This document shows, in pieces, positions 10,870 through 23,944 of a DNA stretch of 64,000 nt (the stretch's first letter is position 1; every line of letters begins with the position of its first letter). Source of the DNA: Numenius arquata. Taxonomy: Eukaryota; Chordata; Aves; Charadriiformes; Scolopacidae. Below the pieces are notes generated by a model. That model was not told where the DNA came from. It saw only the letters and a program-made list of their open reading frames with translations, and did not search any database. The translations under genes were made by a program, and so were the position numbers. The DNA lies in assembly GCF_964106895.1 (NCBI RefSeq), contig NC_133591.1, forward strand, positions 3,218,001-3,282,000, read 5' to 3'.

Positions 10870-11190
10870 TAATTCTTTGACCAAAATGTCAGCCTGCTCT
10901 GGAAATGACTGGCCCTCAGAACGAGAACGATTTCCAGGGGATTAAAACCGGGCCATTACTCTCCGCTTTAAACGCATTCAAGGCTCTGAAAGCCGTAGCC
11001 GCTTTCGTTCCTTTTGTACGAAAAGTTATTGACTTATCAAGGTTAAAATACATTCCGTATGGCCCAATAAAACAGGGATATCTCCGCATTCGCGCTGTCA
11101 TTTGCAGGTCCGTTTTCATGGCAACAGGGCTCTTTTTCTGCACATTAAACGGTTCAGTTGTGCAAAGTTCAGACATTATATAAACAGAGA
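10870..11190. other. Candidate conserved element, open on both strands
   Basis: This 320-bp block is less GC-rich than its surroundings and looks complex. It stays open for 92 codons on the plus strand (10905-11183) and 86 on the minus strand (10916-11176). Neither product resembles a known family, so I read it as non-coding. Confidence 0.35.
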
Positions 11191-11250
11191 GGTAACAACA
11201 ACAAAAAAAAAAAAAAGAAAAAAAGAAAAAAAGAAAAAATCAATGAGCTC
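11191..11250. repeat. A-rich polypurine tract
   Basis: AAAAAG-type units follow an AAC triplet stretch. Confidence 0.75.
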
Positions 11251-12429
11251 ATAGGCATGGAAAAAGGAGATAGCATTGATCGGGGCCGGCATCGATATTT
11301 GGGATCGCTGTCTCCTGCCCTGCTCCCAGCCCTCCCGCGTTGGCAACGGGGACACAAAGAGATGCTGAAGGACACGGCGGGGGGACCGCACCTTCGTGTC
11401 ATCCCCCCTCCCCAGCTCTTGCCTGTAATTAATACCCCCCGGGCACAGCCATGCGTGGGGCTGAGGGTTCATCGGTGATAACGAAGGTGTGGGTGGGCAG
11501 GTGGGTGCTTCAGATTTTTGGCTAACGACCCCGGTCCCCATTCCACGGCAAATCCCGGGAGGTTTTCAACAGCTCCCAGCCAGTTCCAAAGGCGGGTCTC
11601 CAAGGGGCACTGCTGGGATGGGGGGTTCTGGAGAGGTGGGTCCCCACGGGCAGGGAGAGGGCACGGGGCAACCGTGGGGGACAGAAACACGGTGGGGAGT
11701 GGGCGCTGAGTGCCTTCATGGTGTTCCTGGGATGGCTCCGGCATCACCGGCCGGTGGGCGCGGGGGGGTGGGGGGCGTTTGGGCGAGTGACTTTGATGCT
11801 GATGGGAGATGTCAAGCTTTTTGCTTCCCAGTCAAGGGGGTGAGGGAGATTCCGGCGTTAAAATGCTCGTTAGAGGAGAGACACCAACATCTGTTGGGAA
11901 AGCAAATGGAGAGCGGGAGTGAGACCGCCATGGGCAGCCAGGCGTAAAGGAGCAGGAGGAGGAGGAGGAGGAGGAGGAAGGAAGGCAGGCAGGCAGGAGC
12001 AGGGGTGTCTCCAAGCTGCTGCTGGGGCATGGATCCACTGCCCCTCACCCCATACCAGCCAGTGGGCTCGCTCCTGGATCGCAAATCTCACTGGTGTGAG
12101 ATCAGTTTGCCCACTGGAAGCCCAAAGCAAGAAACTGGTCCCATATGGCCCCTTGCCCGGGTTCCTGGGGTCAGAAGCCCCCCAAGGGCTGGGGCCAGCC
12201 CTGGAGAGCTGGAGCCGGGGGGCACGGTGGGCAAGTGGCTGGTCCAGGCACGGAAAGCTCCCATTTGGGCAAGGAGCCGTGTCCCAGGAGCATCCTCCTC
12301 GCTGTCCCCGTGGGTGCTGCTGCCGTGGGAGGTGGCAGAGGTGTGGGGCTGGGCACTATTTGGGGGCAGCTGCCTTGGGGGGCTGCAGGGGTCAGGCAGG
12401 CAGAAGCTCCTGTGCTCTGTGCTTGCTTT
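11251..12429. other. No gene seen (11251-12429)
   Basis: GC-rich, with a GGA trinucleotide tract and GGCA units at 11948-12000. Open frames on both strands lack motifs. Confidence 0.55.
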
Positions 12430-13179
12430 CCCCCCGCAACTCCCCTCCCAGTTTATTTATAGATTCAGCAAGTTATTCAGCTGAAACAAATCTCTGTTTC
12501 AGTCAGGTCCTGGGGCCAGCGGCAGCCTGCATTATCTCACAGGCAGCCATACATTAGGCAGCACGATTTCTATGGGGGCACAGCACAAACAACCCGGCGT
12601 TTGAGGCTGCAGGAGGAAGGGGTTTGCTTGGGCAGGGTGACGGTCCCCAGGGCACAGGTGGTGACACAAGGGCCGCCCTAAGAGCAGGCCAGGACCAACC
12701 ATCCATGGCAGGGGGATGGGCTGGCCAGGGTGCGAGGGCTTGGGGTGCACCCTTCCTCCCCCCAGCACAGCCCCCAGCCCCCATTGACAGTGATGCCGGG
12801 AGTGAGTTCTCGCCATCAGCCGGAGTCTATTTTTATTCCCTGCTTAAAAATATCCCAGTCCGGGTCACTGGCACATGATGGATCATCGCTCCTGCGACTT
12901 CCCCCCAGGGTCTTCCCAGCTCTGAAACACAGAATGGAGTCAGGCTTCCCGCGAGAGCCCCCCCGCATACTTCTCACCCCATAAGAGCGCGGAGGGGATA
13001 TCACAACACCCACGCTGTGGGGGTTCAAGAAGAACCCGTGTGCTCCTGGGGCCAGGGCACGACACAAGCGTGCCCCTGCATGGCCCCACGCCAGCTCTGC
13101 ATCCCAGCAGCGACCGGGGAGCATCCCAGGGTCGCTGCATCCTCGCTCTCTGCTTTCCCCACACTCTCCATGGACAGAC
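12430..13179. other. AT patches in GC-rich DNA (12430-13179)
   Basis: A patch at 12445-12560 contains GTTTATTTATAGATTCAGC and CATTATCTCACAGGC. A smaller one lies at 12825-12860. The rest is GC-rich with no gene. Confidence 0.35.
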
Positions 13180-14530
13180 CAGATCCCATGCCTTTTTATT
13201 TCCCTGCTTGTATTTTGTGAAAAATTTAACCTCGCTTAAAAGCTTGGGTGAAAGCCCTTGTGAGCGGGGATGAGAGCACAAGGAAGAGCAGATTCCAGCC
13301 TGTGGTGCATTTTCCAGCCCTATTAGTCACGAGTCTCTGATGCCATGAAGAGATACGGGGCTGACTGACAGGTGATTCGGTTTTATCTCACCTGGGAACA
13401 TTTCATATCCGGCACAGGGCCGTTCCGCAGCCTCTTTGTGCGGGAGCACTCAGCAGCATTGCTGGGTGGAGGTGCAGCCAAGGGGGGGGTCCAGGGGGTC
13501 CCCATGCCTCTAATTGCCAAGGGGACCCACAGCAGGCAGCACCCCAGCCATCGCAGAGCAGCGAAGGGGTCAGCAGTCACAGCCACCTCCTGCTGGGTAC
13601 TGTCCCCCTCTTCCCATGGGCATCACCTCCTCCCCGATGGTCCCCAGGGCACCTTTCAGCCCACAGAGCCCGGGGTGCCTCCTCCCTTGGCAGGGGGTCA
13701 GAGCTCCATCACAGGGGATTCACCAGCTCCTTGGGTGAAACCTTTTGGCTTTGTGAGCAACCGGTTCCTGGGAATAGGAGACGATCAGGGCCGGGTGTGA
13801 TGGTTCTTCTGGATTTGCTCCTTGCGTGCGGTGTTACATACCTCCCTCCTGCACAGATTTTTTTTTTTTATTTCCCTTCCATTGCTCTGCAACTTGTTTC
13901 CTTCTCACCCAAATGACTCGATTACGCTGCTTAATTGCATTTACGAAGCGTGTGCTGTCAGCCTGGACTACAAGGTGGTCCTTGCCACAGGGGGCAGCCC
14001 GGGGGGAGTGCGTGTCTGTGGGCAGCTGGGCTGGAAGCTGGGCTCTGGGAACGAAACCGGAGAGAGCTGGAGGCTCCCGGGAGATCTTCACCTTTAACTT
14101 ATTTGCTTCTTTCCCTTCCAAATCTGCTGACACTTGGAAAAGGGGAATCATTGCAATTTGCTTGTTTCAGCAAGTTCCCCCTTCTCCCCTGGGCTGCTCC
14201 CAGCTCGTCAGGGCTCTGCTGGGCTATCAGTGGCCCTGGCATGGCAGAGGACACTGAATGGGGGGAAGAGGAAGGTGAACAATTCCCAAGCCCGCTGCGG
14301 CAGGACAGCCCGGTGCCGGTGGCCCTGAGCAATGCCCGGTGGTCCCAAGTGACACCGTTGGTGGGACCGGAGCCCCCCATGCACCCACAGCAGTGTCAGG
14401 CTGCCCGGAGAACCGGCACAGCCCCTCAGCCTTTCAGCCAGGGAAGAACCTGATTCAATCCTCCTGACAGTGAAGAATTTAAAATGATTTATTAAAAATG
14501 TATAAAGCCCAGTTGTTGGTGTCGCTGCTC
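13180..14530. other. Alternating AT patches, no gene (13180-14530)
   Basis: AT-rich stretches at 13185-13250, 13320-13405, 13855-13965 (T-run, then ACGCTGCTTAATTGCATTTA) and 14460-14520 (AAATGATTTATTAAAAATG). GC-rich DNA lies between. Confidence 0.35.
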
Positions 14531-17500
14531 TGATAAGAGCATCGTCTCCTGCGCCGCTCCCGTGGCAGGCGCGCTCGGCTCGGGTTTACGTTCCCCTCAC
14601 TCAAATGGCTCCTATCGTGGCACCCGCGCTGGAGGGGGGGCGGGATGGGAAGGATCCCCCCACTCTGCATATTAATCTTTGGCAGACTGCCGCAGGCTAA
14701 CACAGTCAGGCTTCGGGAGGCATTACAGCTGAGCCGCGACCTCCGGGAAGGCAGCATCGTGCCGCAGCCGAGCGAGCACTGCGCTGGCAAACTGATGGGC
14801 AGGAGACCCCTACCCACACCCCTGCCCGTCCCCTCGGTCCAGCCTGGCCGTGACACTGTGGCCCGGTGGCCACCGCAGCTCCAGGCTCTGCTCCTCTGCC
14901 CCATCTCTCCCAGGAGCCGGGGATTCCTTCCCGAGGAGCGGGGCCCGGTGACCTGTGGCACACGGGGAAGATTAATGGAGACATACACAGTGCAGGAGAG
15001 GCTCTGTCCCCGGGTGATGTATTCCAGCCCGTGGCCGTAAATCCGGTTACGGCAGTTCAGCCGTAGAGCCGAGGACAGAGGGAGGCAGGGACACCGGCTG
15101 CCCCAGTGCAGCAGAGGTCAGCGGGGGCAGGCGTGGGAGCAGCGGGGGGATTGATCCGTGCCCCCACCATCTCCCTGGATTTTCCCAATTATGTTTATTA
15201 GGGGGCTTCAGCTCACGGATGGATTTATTAAGGCAATTTTGGAAACAAAGTGAAGGAATGGGAAACCTCCTGCGTTGGCTGGAAGCCCTTAGGGGAGGGG
15301 GGCGGGGGGGGCTGTGGCCATTCTGGGGGGGGAGTCCCCAGTCCCACAGCCCCCTGGCCCTCACCAGCAAGGGCTTCCTTGCCCAAAGAGCCTCCAGTTT
15401 GGACTATCGAAGTTTTTTCCCAGCTTTGGCATTGACTCCCCTAGTGCCAGGGACAATGTGACATGGATGCTGACGGCACCGCTCAGCTGTGGCATCGAAA
15501 CGCTTGTCCCATCCCTGCGGGACGCTGCCTGGCCCCGCTCGGAGTCTCGGCAGGACGACGCAGGCATGAGGCCATGAGAGCTGTGGGGAGGCAGGGCAAT
15601 AATGATTGCAATCAATATTTTTGCAGGAGAGAAATAAAAAGCCTCATCACAGCCTTCAGCTGGAACATTGCAGGGTGGGAAGAGAAATCTGCCATCCATC
15701 CGTGCCATCCCAGCCACCGGCTCTGCTCCCTTTGCTGTCCCTGCTACCTGGCACCGAAACCTTCCCGCATCCTCAGCAGGTTGTTCCCAAGCCTATGGCC
15801 TCCAAGGCTGATAACTGATTTAAACTGGGCTTTTTTTTCCTTTTTTTTTCAAAAGCCATTTTCTCCGCAGCACCTTGCTTTTCTCTGACAGCCCAGACAG
15901 CAGCAGAGGGTGCCCCCAGCCCCACTGGGACTGTGATTGCTCCCATGGGACCATCCTCGCCCCGTGAGTCGCAGCGGGGCTGGGCAGGGGGAAGCCAAGC
16001 CTCGGTGACCGAGCCAGCGTATCCATCACCACCGGCGCTGCTCCACCTTTGTGTGCTACCGAGACCATGCAAATCAGGCACTGTGTGCCCCCGAGCCTGG
16101 CTCCAGGCAGAGCTGGCCCTGAAATCCCTCCTGGAAAAGCCACAGCCCCCATGGCCAAGAGCCTTGTTGTTCCAGGATTACTTGACGTGAGCTTGCCAGA
16201 GCCAAGAGCCTGGCGGGGCTCCCAGTTGGGGGCTGCCAAGCCCGGTGGATTGGCAGGACCACCCCATCTCCCACAGCACCCCGCTCCCGGCACCCTGTTC
16301 CTGGCATCCCAATCCCAGCATCCCGCTTGCCGCAGCCTGGCCGTGCTGCTCCCTCCTCTTTACGAGGCCAATTATTGCTCGGAAACTAGCACGATGCCCA
16401 GGTGTATGGTCCCAATTAGGTCTTGCTTCAAAACAATTTAAACACCATTATAAGTTTTCCGTTTCGGAGCAGGTTACCGTTAGTCACCCACCGCCCGGGG
16501 AGCTGGCAGGGTGGCTCGGGGCTTGGGTTACGGTGGCACTGCCAGAGCCCGTGGCTGCCTTTGCTGGGGGGACACTGCTCCTGACCCCACACCATCACCT
16601 TCCCACCCCTGTCCCTGAGCCCCCACAGTGACACCAGCCGTAGCGGATACGATGGTGCTGAGCACCAGGGTGGTGCTGTCCCCATCCCTGGAGCAGCAGG
16701 TCTCATGGGGTGACAGGAACCAGAGCTGGACACTGGGGTGCGGGGAGGGCACTGGGGGCACACGGGGACACCCGCAGTGGGCTGATGGCCAGGACAGAGC
16801 GTAGGAGGGCTCAGCTCCTGTCTCATCCCATGGCAGTGAGAATAGGGAGCAGGCAGCAATGCCAGAAGGTGCTGGGCATTGCTGGGAGCTGGGGGGCCGG
16901 GGGCGCTGGGGGCCACACGGCATCACGCACTGCTGAGTTTTCCAAACGCTGGTGGGTGTCCTCCCTGCCGCGGGGCTTTGATCCGCACGGAAAAGAGCAA
17001 AGGCAGCCGCCTTTGTGCGCCAAGAGGCTTTGAAGTCTCCCAAAACGGAGCGGGGGGGACGGGGGGGGTGGTGGCTGGCCCTTCCCAGCCGGCCCAGCAC
17101 CCCCCTCTCCTCCCCCCGGCCTTTCTTTCCCTTTTTATTTCCTTGTTCCCAATTAGGAGCCACCTCCGGCTCATGCAATAAAACCTGCAAACTTTCCCAG
17201 GGAGCCCCAGACAGAGTGTCAGGGGCTGTGCCGGGGGTCATCCCACACAGGACCCCCCGGGGGTCCCGGTTTCCTCCCTCCCACCCTCTATGGCCGCACT
17301 GACCCGCTCCCCCCAGCACAGGACCCCCAATTTGTGGTCGGTGCCTTCCCCAGGGACCTCACACCCGCTCCAGGTGACAGCAGGCAGGTCCCTGACCAGG
17401 CAGGTGACAGTAATTAGTTCTGTCCCTAATTCTCAGCCCGTTTTATCTTTTTCCTTCCAAAGGCAGGAGAAAAGAGAAGCTCTTTTCCAACACCACCACC

Positions 17501-17589
17501 ATCCCCCCCTTTCCTTTTCGGTGGCCTCGCTCCACCCCGGGAGGTTGAGAGGAGCCCAGTGGGTACGTGTGAGCCTGTGTTTTTGTGAG
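14531..17589. other. Mostly GC-rich, no gene (14531-17589)
   Basis: Small AT patches at 14665-14700, 15180-15260, 15595-15655 (TGATTGCAATCAATATT) and 16365-16475 (GCCAATTATTGC, CCCAATTAGGTC). A 263-codon minus frame at 16528-17319 is Pro/Ser/Gly-rich without a domain. Confidence 0.45.
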
Positions 17590-17950
17590 AAAAATGCGCA
17601 TTGATCATTTCTGGGAATCAGACTGTGTTTTTCACTCTGAAGCATCCATTATACACAGCTGCTTAATTGACGAGCGCTGCCTAGTCACCTCGGATGCCGG
17701 AGTAAAACAGCCTAAAAGCTCCAGCGCAGAGGAAGTCCGCGCTTTATAAATTGATTCAGTGGGAGAGAGAGGGAGCGAGCGAAAAAAAAGCATTAATTAC
17801 AGATGCTTCTGTGGGCACTGTTTTATGGCAGCGAGACCAGGATGTGGGCAATTCTCCTAAATGTGCTGATTAGACAGCACTTCATGTCTCGGAGCACATT
17901 AAATGGGCTCTGTAAAGCTATTAAAGATGCAGCACCATAAAGAATTGACG
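17590..17950. other. AT-rich island, strong candidate conserved non-coding element
   Basis: A 360-bp complex block with ATGCGCATTGATCATTTC, GCTTAATTGACG, CTTTATAAATTGATTCAG and AGCATTAATTACAG. TAAT cores recur and no simple repeat dominates. Confidence 0.4.
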
Positions 17951-19810
17951 AGAGCGAGCGGCAGCGGCGCAGCCCGGGGCTCCTGCCCAGCTCGGCAGCA
18001 ACAAGTCACTGGTGAGGCTGGCCAAGCCACACGGGTGCCAGAGCCGGGGTGAGCCAGGGTGGTGGGGACTGATGCTCCTTCCCAGGTTTCCACCCCTTCT
18101 GACCCCCACCTGATCCCCCCTGCTGGAGTTGGGGGGCTAGGGGGCTGCCTGTGCCCCCCATGTGGTCCTGAGGCTCCCGTCGGGTCCCATCCCTGCTGTG
18201 AGCCCCCTGGCTCCCCATTCCAGGCTGCCCCTCTTCCCCAAAAACTATCTGGGACTGGAGTGGTCCCTCTGCCCTGCCAGGAGGGCAGGAACTCCAGCCC
18301 CACGATGAAGGGGCTCAGGTGGAGCTGTGGGGAGGTAGGAGCCAGTGCTGCTCCACCATTACCTGGGTGCTGAGGAGATGGGACCGCTTGTCCCTGGCCT
18401 CCTTCTGCTGGCCTTGGAGCTGGGAGGGCAAGAGCAGACTTGGAAAGGTTTGTTGCCAGCCCAGGGGATGTCATCCAGGGGACAGGAGAGGCACAGGAGA
18501 CATTGTGGTGGATCCCAGCCACCGTCTCTGACTGTCCCCATCCCTGCAGGGACTGTCCCCACTCATCCTGCTCTCGGGCGCCGAGACTGAGCCTGGCTAC
18601 AGCATCCTGAGTCCTTCCTGGTGATCTGGTGTCATGGGAACATAGTGGAAGTGCTGGCTACAGGAAGCCCTTGGAGCATCCCTGGAGCGTCCCTGGAGCC
18701 AACCTCCTTCCCCTGATGCTCCTGTGGTTGGAGAATCGTGCTCTCCAGAGGACAGGAGCCCCTGAGCCCATGGCGAGGTGAAGTTGCAAGACTTCGGTCA
18801 TCACTCCGTTTTCACCCACCATCTCTGACCACCCCAGTGCAGGCAGGAGCCAGCAAGGAAGGAGCCGTCCGGCCCCGTGGCTCTGGGACCTGCGCCCGAC
18901 GGGCCAATGTGACCCCCCTGCGGGGTGGTTGCGGGGCCGGCTGGGCGTGCGATGTTAACACAGCCCCGCCGCGCGACCGCGCCGGCAAATCAATTTGTCA
19001 GGACGCAGCTCACCAATTAGCGTTTGCTGGGATTATTACTCATTTGCGCACTGCAGGTTTCAGGGAATTAATCAGGGGCTCTCCGGGTAGCCGGGACAGC
19101 CAGGACAGGAAGGGTGATGCCGGCACCCGGCACAGCCCGGCATTGCCAACGGTGCCTGAAGCTGTGCCCGAGGCGCCTGGAGCTCTCCCTGTGCCCAGGG
19201 GGGTGGAATTTGGCCCATCAGAGGAGCCCTCGGAGAACACCCCAATATAACGGCGATCTCGTCCCCCAAAGCCGTACATCCCCACCCACACCACAGTGGG
19301 GACAGATCCTGTGGGACGTGGAGTGGAAAGAAGCGAGCCTAAGGCAAAGTGACACTTCCCATGTTGTCCTGGGTGTCACCCACCGCGTACCCAGGGTTTG
19401 GGGAGCGAGCGTGGCCCCGGCAGGGACCCCGCAGCATGGAGGGAGTCGGGTGCCGGTGCCGGTGCCGGGGGCTTTCGGCAGCAGATGGGCTCTGCTGGGC
19501 GGGAGCGGGAGCTGAGCCACGCACGTGTGAGCAAACAGGACAGGAATTCACAATCAAGGCTATTAAATAAAAAAGCGCTGAGCCGTGCTGCTCGCCGCCG
19601 CGGGGGGGTTGGGAGCAGCCCCACGGGACCCCTTGGCTCCCCACGCCCCAGCGCGGGGGCACGGGCACCCCCCTGCCTTGGGACAGGAACCCATCCCCTG
19701 CCCTGCTGGGGGGGGGGACACTGGAGATGGGTGCCCCAAGGAAGCCCTATCCTCAGCTCCTGCCCCGGCCGGGGGTCCTGGGGCTGCCCGATCCTGGCTG
19801 CTGGTGGAAG
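17951..19810. other. Mostly GC-rich, no gene (17951-19810)
   Basis: AT patches at 18985-19080 (AAATCAATTTGTCAGG, CACCAATTAGCG) and 19540-19575. Open frames are low complexity. Confidence 0.45.
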
Positions 19811-19898
19811 GTGCACGGTGTGAGCAGTGTGAGCAGTGTGAGCGGTGTGAGCGGTGTGAGCGGTGTGAGCAGCGTGCACGGTGCACGCGGTGTGAGCG
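19811..19898 (+). repeat. 9-bp minisatellite (GTGTGAGCR)
   Basis: About nine tandem copies of GTGTGAGCA/G, the last three diverged (GCGTGCACG, GTGCACGCG, GTGTGAGCG). The unit is three codons long, so it reads as a repeating Cys-Glu-Gln/Arg frame by chance. Confidence 0.85.
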
Positions 19899-21169
19899 AG
19901 CGGGGTGCCCCAGCCCGCCCAGCCCTCTTGACGGGTAATCGATTTCCCCGAGTCGGGGAGAGACACACTGTCCAAACGCATCAAGCTTTAAATGCCAACT
20001 TTCCTAATGTGATTTTACAATCTCCTATAATTGAGTCGCAGCGAAACTTCCCCCTTCCCCAGCAATGGGAGGCGGGGGGGGACACAGATTCAACCTCCTC
20101 CAGCCTCCCCTCCTATCACAAGGCCGTGCAGGTTGTGGGTGCATGCCCCCCAAAATCCCAAGGTGGTCAACACTCCTTTGGGATGAGCCTTGCCCTGGGG
20201 TGCCCTGGGGTGCCAGCAGCCACCCTCTGCCAGCGCAGAGCCCCCGGGACGGATGCACATCTGCCCTGAAATATGGCCATGCCGATGCGCAGCCGCCCCA
20301 ATGCACAACACCCGGCCCCATGTCCCCAGGGTCCCTGAAGCTGGGTGAGAACCCCCCTGCCTTCCCCATGGGGGCTGGCCTGGATCAGCCCCCAGGAATG
20401 ATAAATGAAGCCCTGAGCAGAGCAGTGCCGCCTCGGGGAAGGATATTTTGGGGGGGCTCATGCCCCACTGAGAGGCTCCACGACCTCTCCTGGGGACAAG
20501 TGGGACGGTGCAGAGCCCATCACCAGCTGATGGCACAGAGACCTCAACATCTTTTTGGTGGGACCAAGAGCCCTGGCAGCCCCTTGGTCCCCCAGACCCA
20601 GTCCTATGGGGCCTCTAGAGGGTCCAGCCCAGCAGTGGGGCTGGGTCTGTGCCACCAGGAGCCCAGCGCTGCTCAAGGTTAGCGCCGGCAATTAAGGGCT
20701 GGGATTTGAATGCAGCAAATGACTCCAGCTAATTACAGGTTTAAAAAGAAAATGATTGCAGAGAGGATTGTTTGCAAAATTGGGGCACAGCGGAGGAGCG
20801 AGCGCTTTGCTCTGCTCTGCTCTGGAGGTCACCAGCCGACTGGCCGAGCCATCACCACTGCACATCTGGGGACAGCACATCTGTGGATCACACACCTGGA
20901 GATGGCACATCTGGATGACCATGGCAGGGCTGGCAATGGCCCGATTGCCCCGGGCGCTGCACTGTCAGCTCAGGGAGCCCTGAGGGGTGCAGGGTGACCC
21001 CCCAGCCCTGGAGGGGCTCCTTGGGGGGTGGCGGGTGCCCCCCAGACCTGGGACAAGCACCCCAGGCACCCAGCGCGTGGGCAGAGAGGGGCAACCTGAC
21101 TGCTGGGTGATCTCCAACTTACCCACTACACCCCCCCCCCCCAAAAAAAAAATAGGCACAAATGCCAGG
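19899..21169. other. AT patches in GC-rich DNA, no gene (19899-21169)
   Basis: Patches at 19930-20050 (GGGTAATCGATTTCCC, TCCTATAATTGAG) and 20690-20790 (CAGCTAATTACAGG). A C-run plus A-run lies at 21130-21151. The interval 20060-20680 is GC-rich and empty. Confidence 0.4.
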
Positions 21170-21540
21170 GTGCTGAATTGATTCATTTAATTTTCCCTTC
21201 TCATTTGATCAAGAGCAGGGTGACATTTGGCAAAAGTTGCTGATGAGGGATTGAATGATTAATTGTCATGACAACCATTCCTGGTTAATGACAGGGATGA
21301 GATTGTGCCGGCATAAAAGACGGAGAGTGGCCTTGAGTGGCGCGGTGCTAAATTACCAGGCATGTCACTGTTTGTGCTTTTGGTAAAACGTGGCCATGCG
21401 TTTCTAATGAGAGGTTAACTGTGTCCCCAAAGTAATTACAACTGATTGAAGAGGTAGTTAGTAATTAGAGGATTAACTGTAATGAGTCTCACCTGCAGCG
21501 GTTGCCATAGTTACAGTATTTTAGATGATCGGAGTTAAAA
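21170..21540. other. AT-rich island, strong candidate conserved non-coding element
   Basis: Complex 370-bp block with many TAAT cores (CATTTAATTTTCCC, ATGATTAATTGTC, GTTAGTAATTAGAGG) and a perfect 12-bp palindrome TTGTCATGACAA at 21263-21274. Confidence 0.42.
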
Positions 21541-22099
21541 TAGGACGGAGGACACGGTGCTGGGAGAGGCGGCTCTGCCCCCTGGGGTGCACTGGGGCAT
21601 CGTGGGGGTCCCGGGGGTGCTTGGGTGGGCTGGGTGCCCCCCTGCATTCGCTGTCCCATGGCATGGGGTGTCCTAGGGCCAGACCCCCCTGCAGCCCCAG
21701 ACGCTGTGCACGGACCCTGGGAGAGGAACAGGCAGGGAACCCCCCCCAGATCTCCAGGATGCCCAGAGCAGAGCATCACTTGCTGGTCCACGGTACCCCG
21801 TGCTGTGCCACGCTGTGCCATGCCATACCTGGGCACGGCACAGCCCTGCACTGGGGCCGAGCAGCAGGTGGGAACCCGAGGGCTGGATCTGCCAGCAGGC
21901 AATTTCCGAGGGCAGGAAAGTCATTAAAAAAATCTTAAATCTCCAAATTTCCAGCAGCGTGGACTCGCTCTCTCCGGGAGCCAGGAGGGGGGACCACAGG
22001 TGGGAACAGGGATGTCCCCGCAGCACCGCCAGCGGTGGCATCCTCCGGGGTCCCACAGACCTGGACGCACCAAGGGGCTGCCTCAGCTGCCCAAAACGA
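21541..22099. other. No gene seen (21541-22099)
   Basis: GC-rich apart from an AT patch at 21918-21950. No motif recognised. Confidence 0.5.
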
Positions 22100-22400
22100 A
22101 GCTGTTTCAATTCTACTTATTCCCCTACTTCCACGGATGACAATTTACAGGACCATGTAAAACCTCCAAGTACAGTATCTTTAATTATTCCATCCATAAA
22201 TGATAAGCACCATTCATTTCAGGGCTCTCATTATGAATTTATACCCCTGTTTAATGTGCTCACTAACATCAGACATCCCACAGCTCGCCGAGAAATATTG
22301 AACAATCCTTTCTGGAAGAGCAGAGCGGATACCGCCGGAGCTATTTTGGACTTGGGAAGAGAGATGGGCAAAGCGGGTGGTATTGGGCTTTAAAATGAAG
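22100..22400. other. AT-rich island
   Basis: Contains GTATCTTTAATTATTCC, CATCCATAAATGATAAGC and CATTATGAATTTATACCCC. Candidate non-coding element. Confidence 0.35.
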
Positions 22401-22584
22401 AGTGAACCCCTGTCCCCAGGGGAGGGAGAGGGGCTCCGGGCTGGGATCTGCTGGCAGATGGCTCCTGGGGCTCAAAGCTTTTCATCCAGATGCTTCCCAG
22501 GTGAAATTATGCCACTTTTTATTCTGGACGTGCTGATGATTGAAAATGAACTTTGTTTTTATCTAAGTGTAAAAATAGAGCTTC

Positions 22585-22615
<31 letters not shown>

Positions 22616-23944
22616 TATATCTTTGGGAAGGGTTTTGCAAAGGCTTAACTTGAAAAAAAAAGTGGGAAATCCCCAATATCCGTGCTTCAGGGCAAATACG
22701 ATGAGTTGGTCTGACCCAAACCCATTTTTTTTCTGGATTATTTTCCAGTACAAATGTCAATGTCCAGTGTCAAAGCAGCCCCCTCCCACATGGTTTTCCT
22801 TTGGGGACTGAAATGTCACCCCCGGGATGCCTTCACCTGGGGTTCCCGTGTCATTAGAAGGGTTTAGGGAGCACCGGCAGCCACTGGGGACGGGCCAGGC
22901 CTCCAGTGTGATAAAAGTCATGGAGATTAGGGAGATTAAAGAGAAAGTTAATCGTGGATGGGCAGGAGGGGTGAGATCAGGGATCAGCCTCCAAATTTCA
23001 GTGGAGCAGCGGGGATGGGAATGGAGATGGGGACAGGGTAGCCCAAATGCATTGGCCCAGTTTAGCCTTATTTCACATGACATTTCTTTCCCACCCCTTT
23101 CTGACCCCTAAGGCACAATCTGGGGGGCGGCGCCCTGCCCCTTGTGCACCCCAATGCCATGCGATGCCACGAGCCATCGGGTGGCTGTGCTGGTGTCATT
23201 GTCCCCATCTTCATCCCCATGGTGCTGGTGAGGGAGATGGGATTGAAGCCCTCAGTGTGCCTTCCTGGGGACGTGTCTTGGTGGCTGGCTGTCCCCGTGC
23301 CAGGGTGGTGTGGCACTACGTCCCTGGCACGTGTCTCGAGCGTGCTGGGGCTCAGCCACCGCCGCCGTGCTCCCCATCAGCCAGACGGCCACGCGGCACC
23401 GGAGGCGTCAGGGCAGATTTTCCTCTTGGTGTGTTTGGTCTGTTTTCGGGGGTAAAACAGCAACACGGCGGCAAAAATCCGGCAGGCAGGCAGGCCCTCG
23501 CCTTGGCAGGCGGGATGGCTGCCCGCCAGTAGCGTTTTAATGCCATTACACCACAGATACAAGCTCTAAAGCATTAAAGATGGCTTTTATGGATCATAAA
23601 ATCTATTATTACCACTCACCGCAGTCACTGGAGCAGCAATCAGCGGTGTGGTGGGACGTGGGCGCCACGGGGACCGTCCCCTGCTGTCCCGTCCCGCTGA
23701 CGGAGGTGATGCCTGGAGTCCTACGGGTGGGATTGTGGTGATGGGGACAAGGAGGGGGCATCATCCCAGCTCCCCCCAAACTCCCATCCATCAGCCAAAC
23801 TGGTGTTTTCCAGCCATCAGTGATAGGTCCCCGTCACCCTCCTGGGCTCAGCCCCTACCTGGGGCCCTGGGGACCCCCTCGGTGCCGGGAGGGGGCAGCT
23901 CTCACCCTCCCATGGGGCAGGATGGGGTTCACCCCCACGCTTTT
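22401..23944. other. Mixed, no gene (22401-23944)
   Basis: A (TA)n(CA)n(TA)n tract lies at 22584-22620. AT patches occur at 22510-22580 and 23535-23625 (CATTAAAGATGGC, AAATCTATTATTACC). The rest is GC-rich. Confidence 0.4.

Noticed and set aside
12018..12070. Possible splice-site pairs around scattered GTAAG/CTTAC in the gene-free region
   Set aside because: Isolated donor-like words occur by chance and no coding similarity or matching acceptor supports an exon.
16528..17319. 263-codon minus-strand frame
   Set aside because: Low-complexity composition and no conserved motif.
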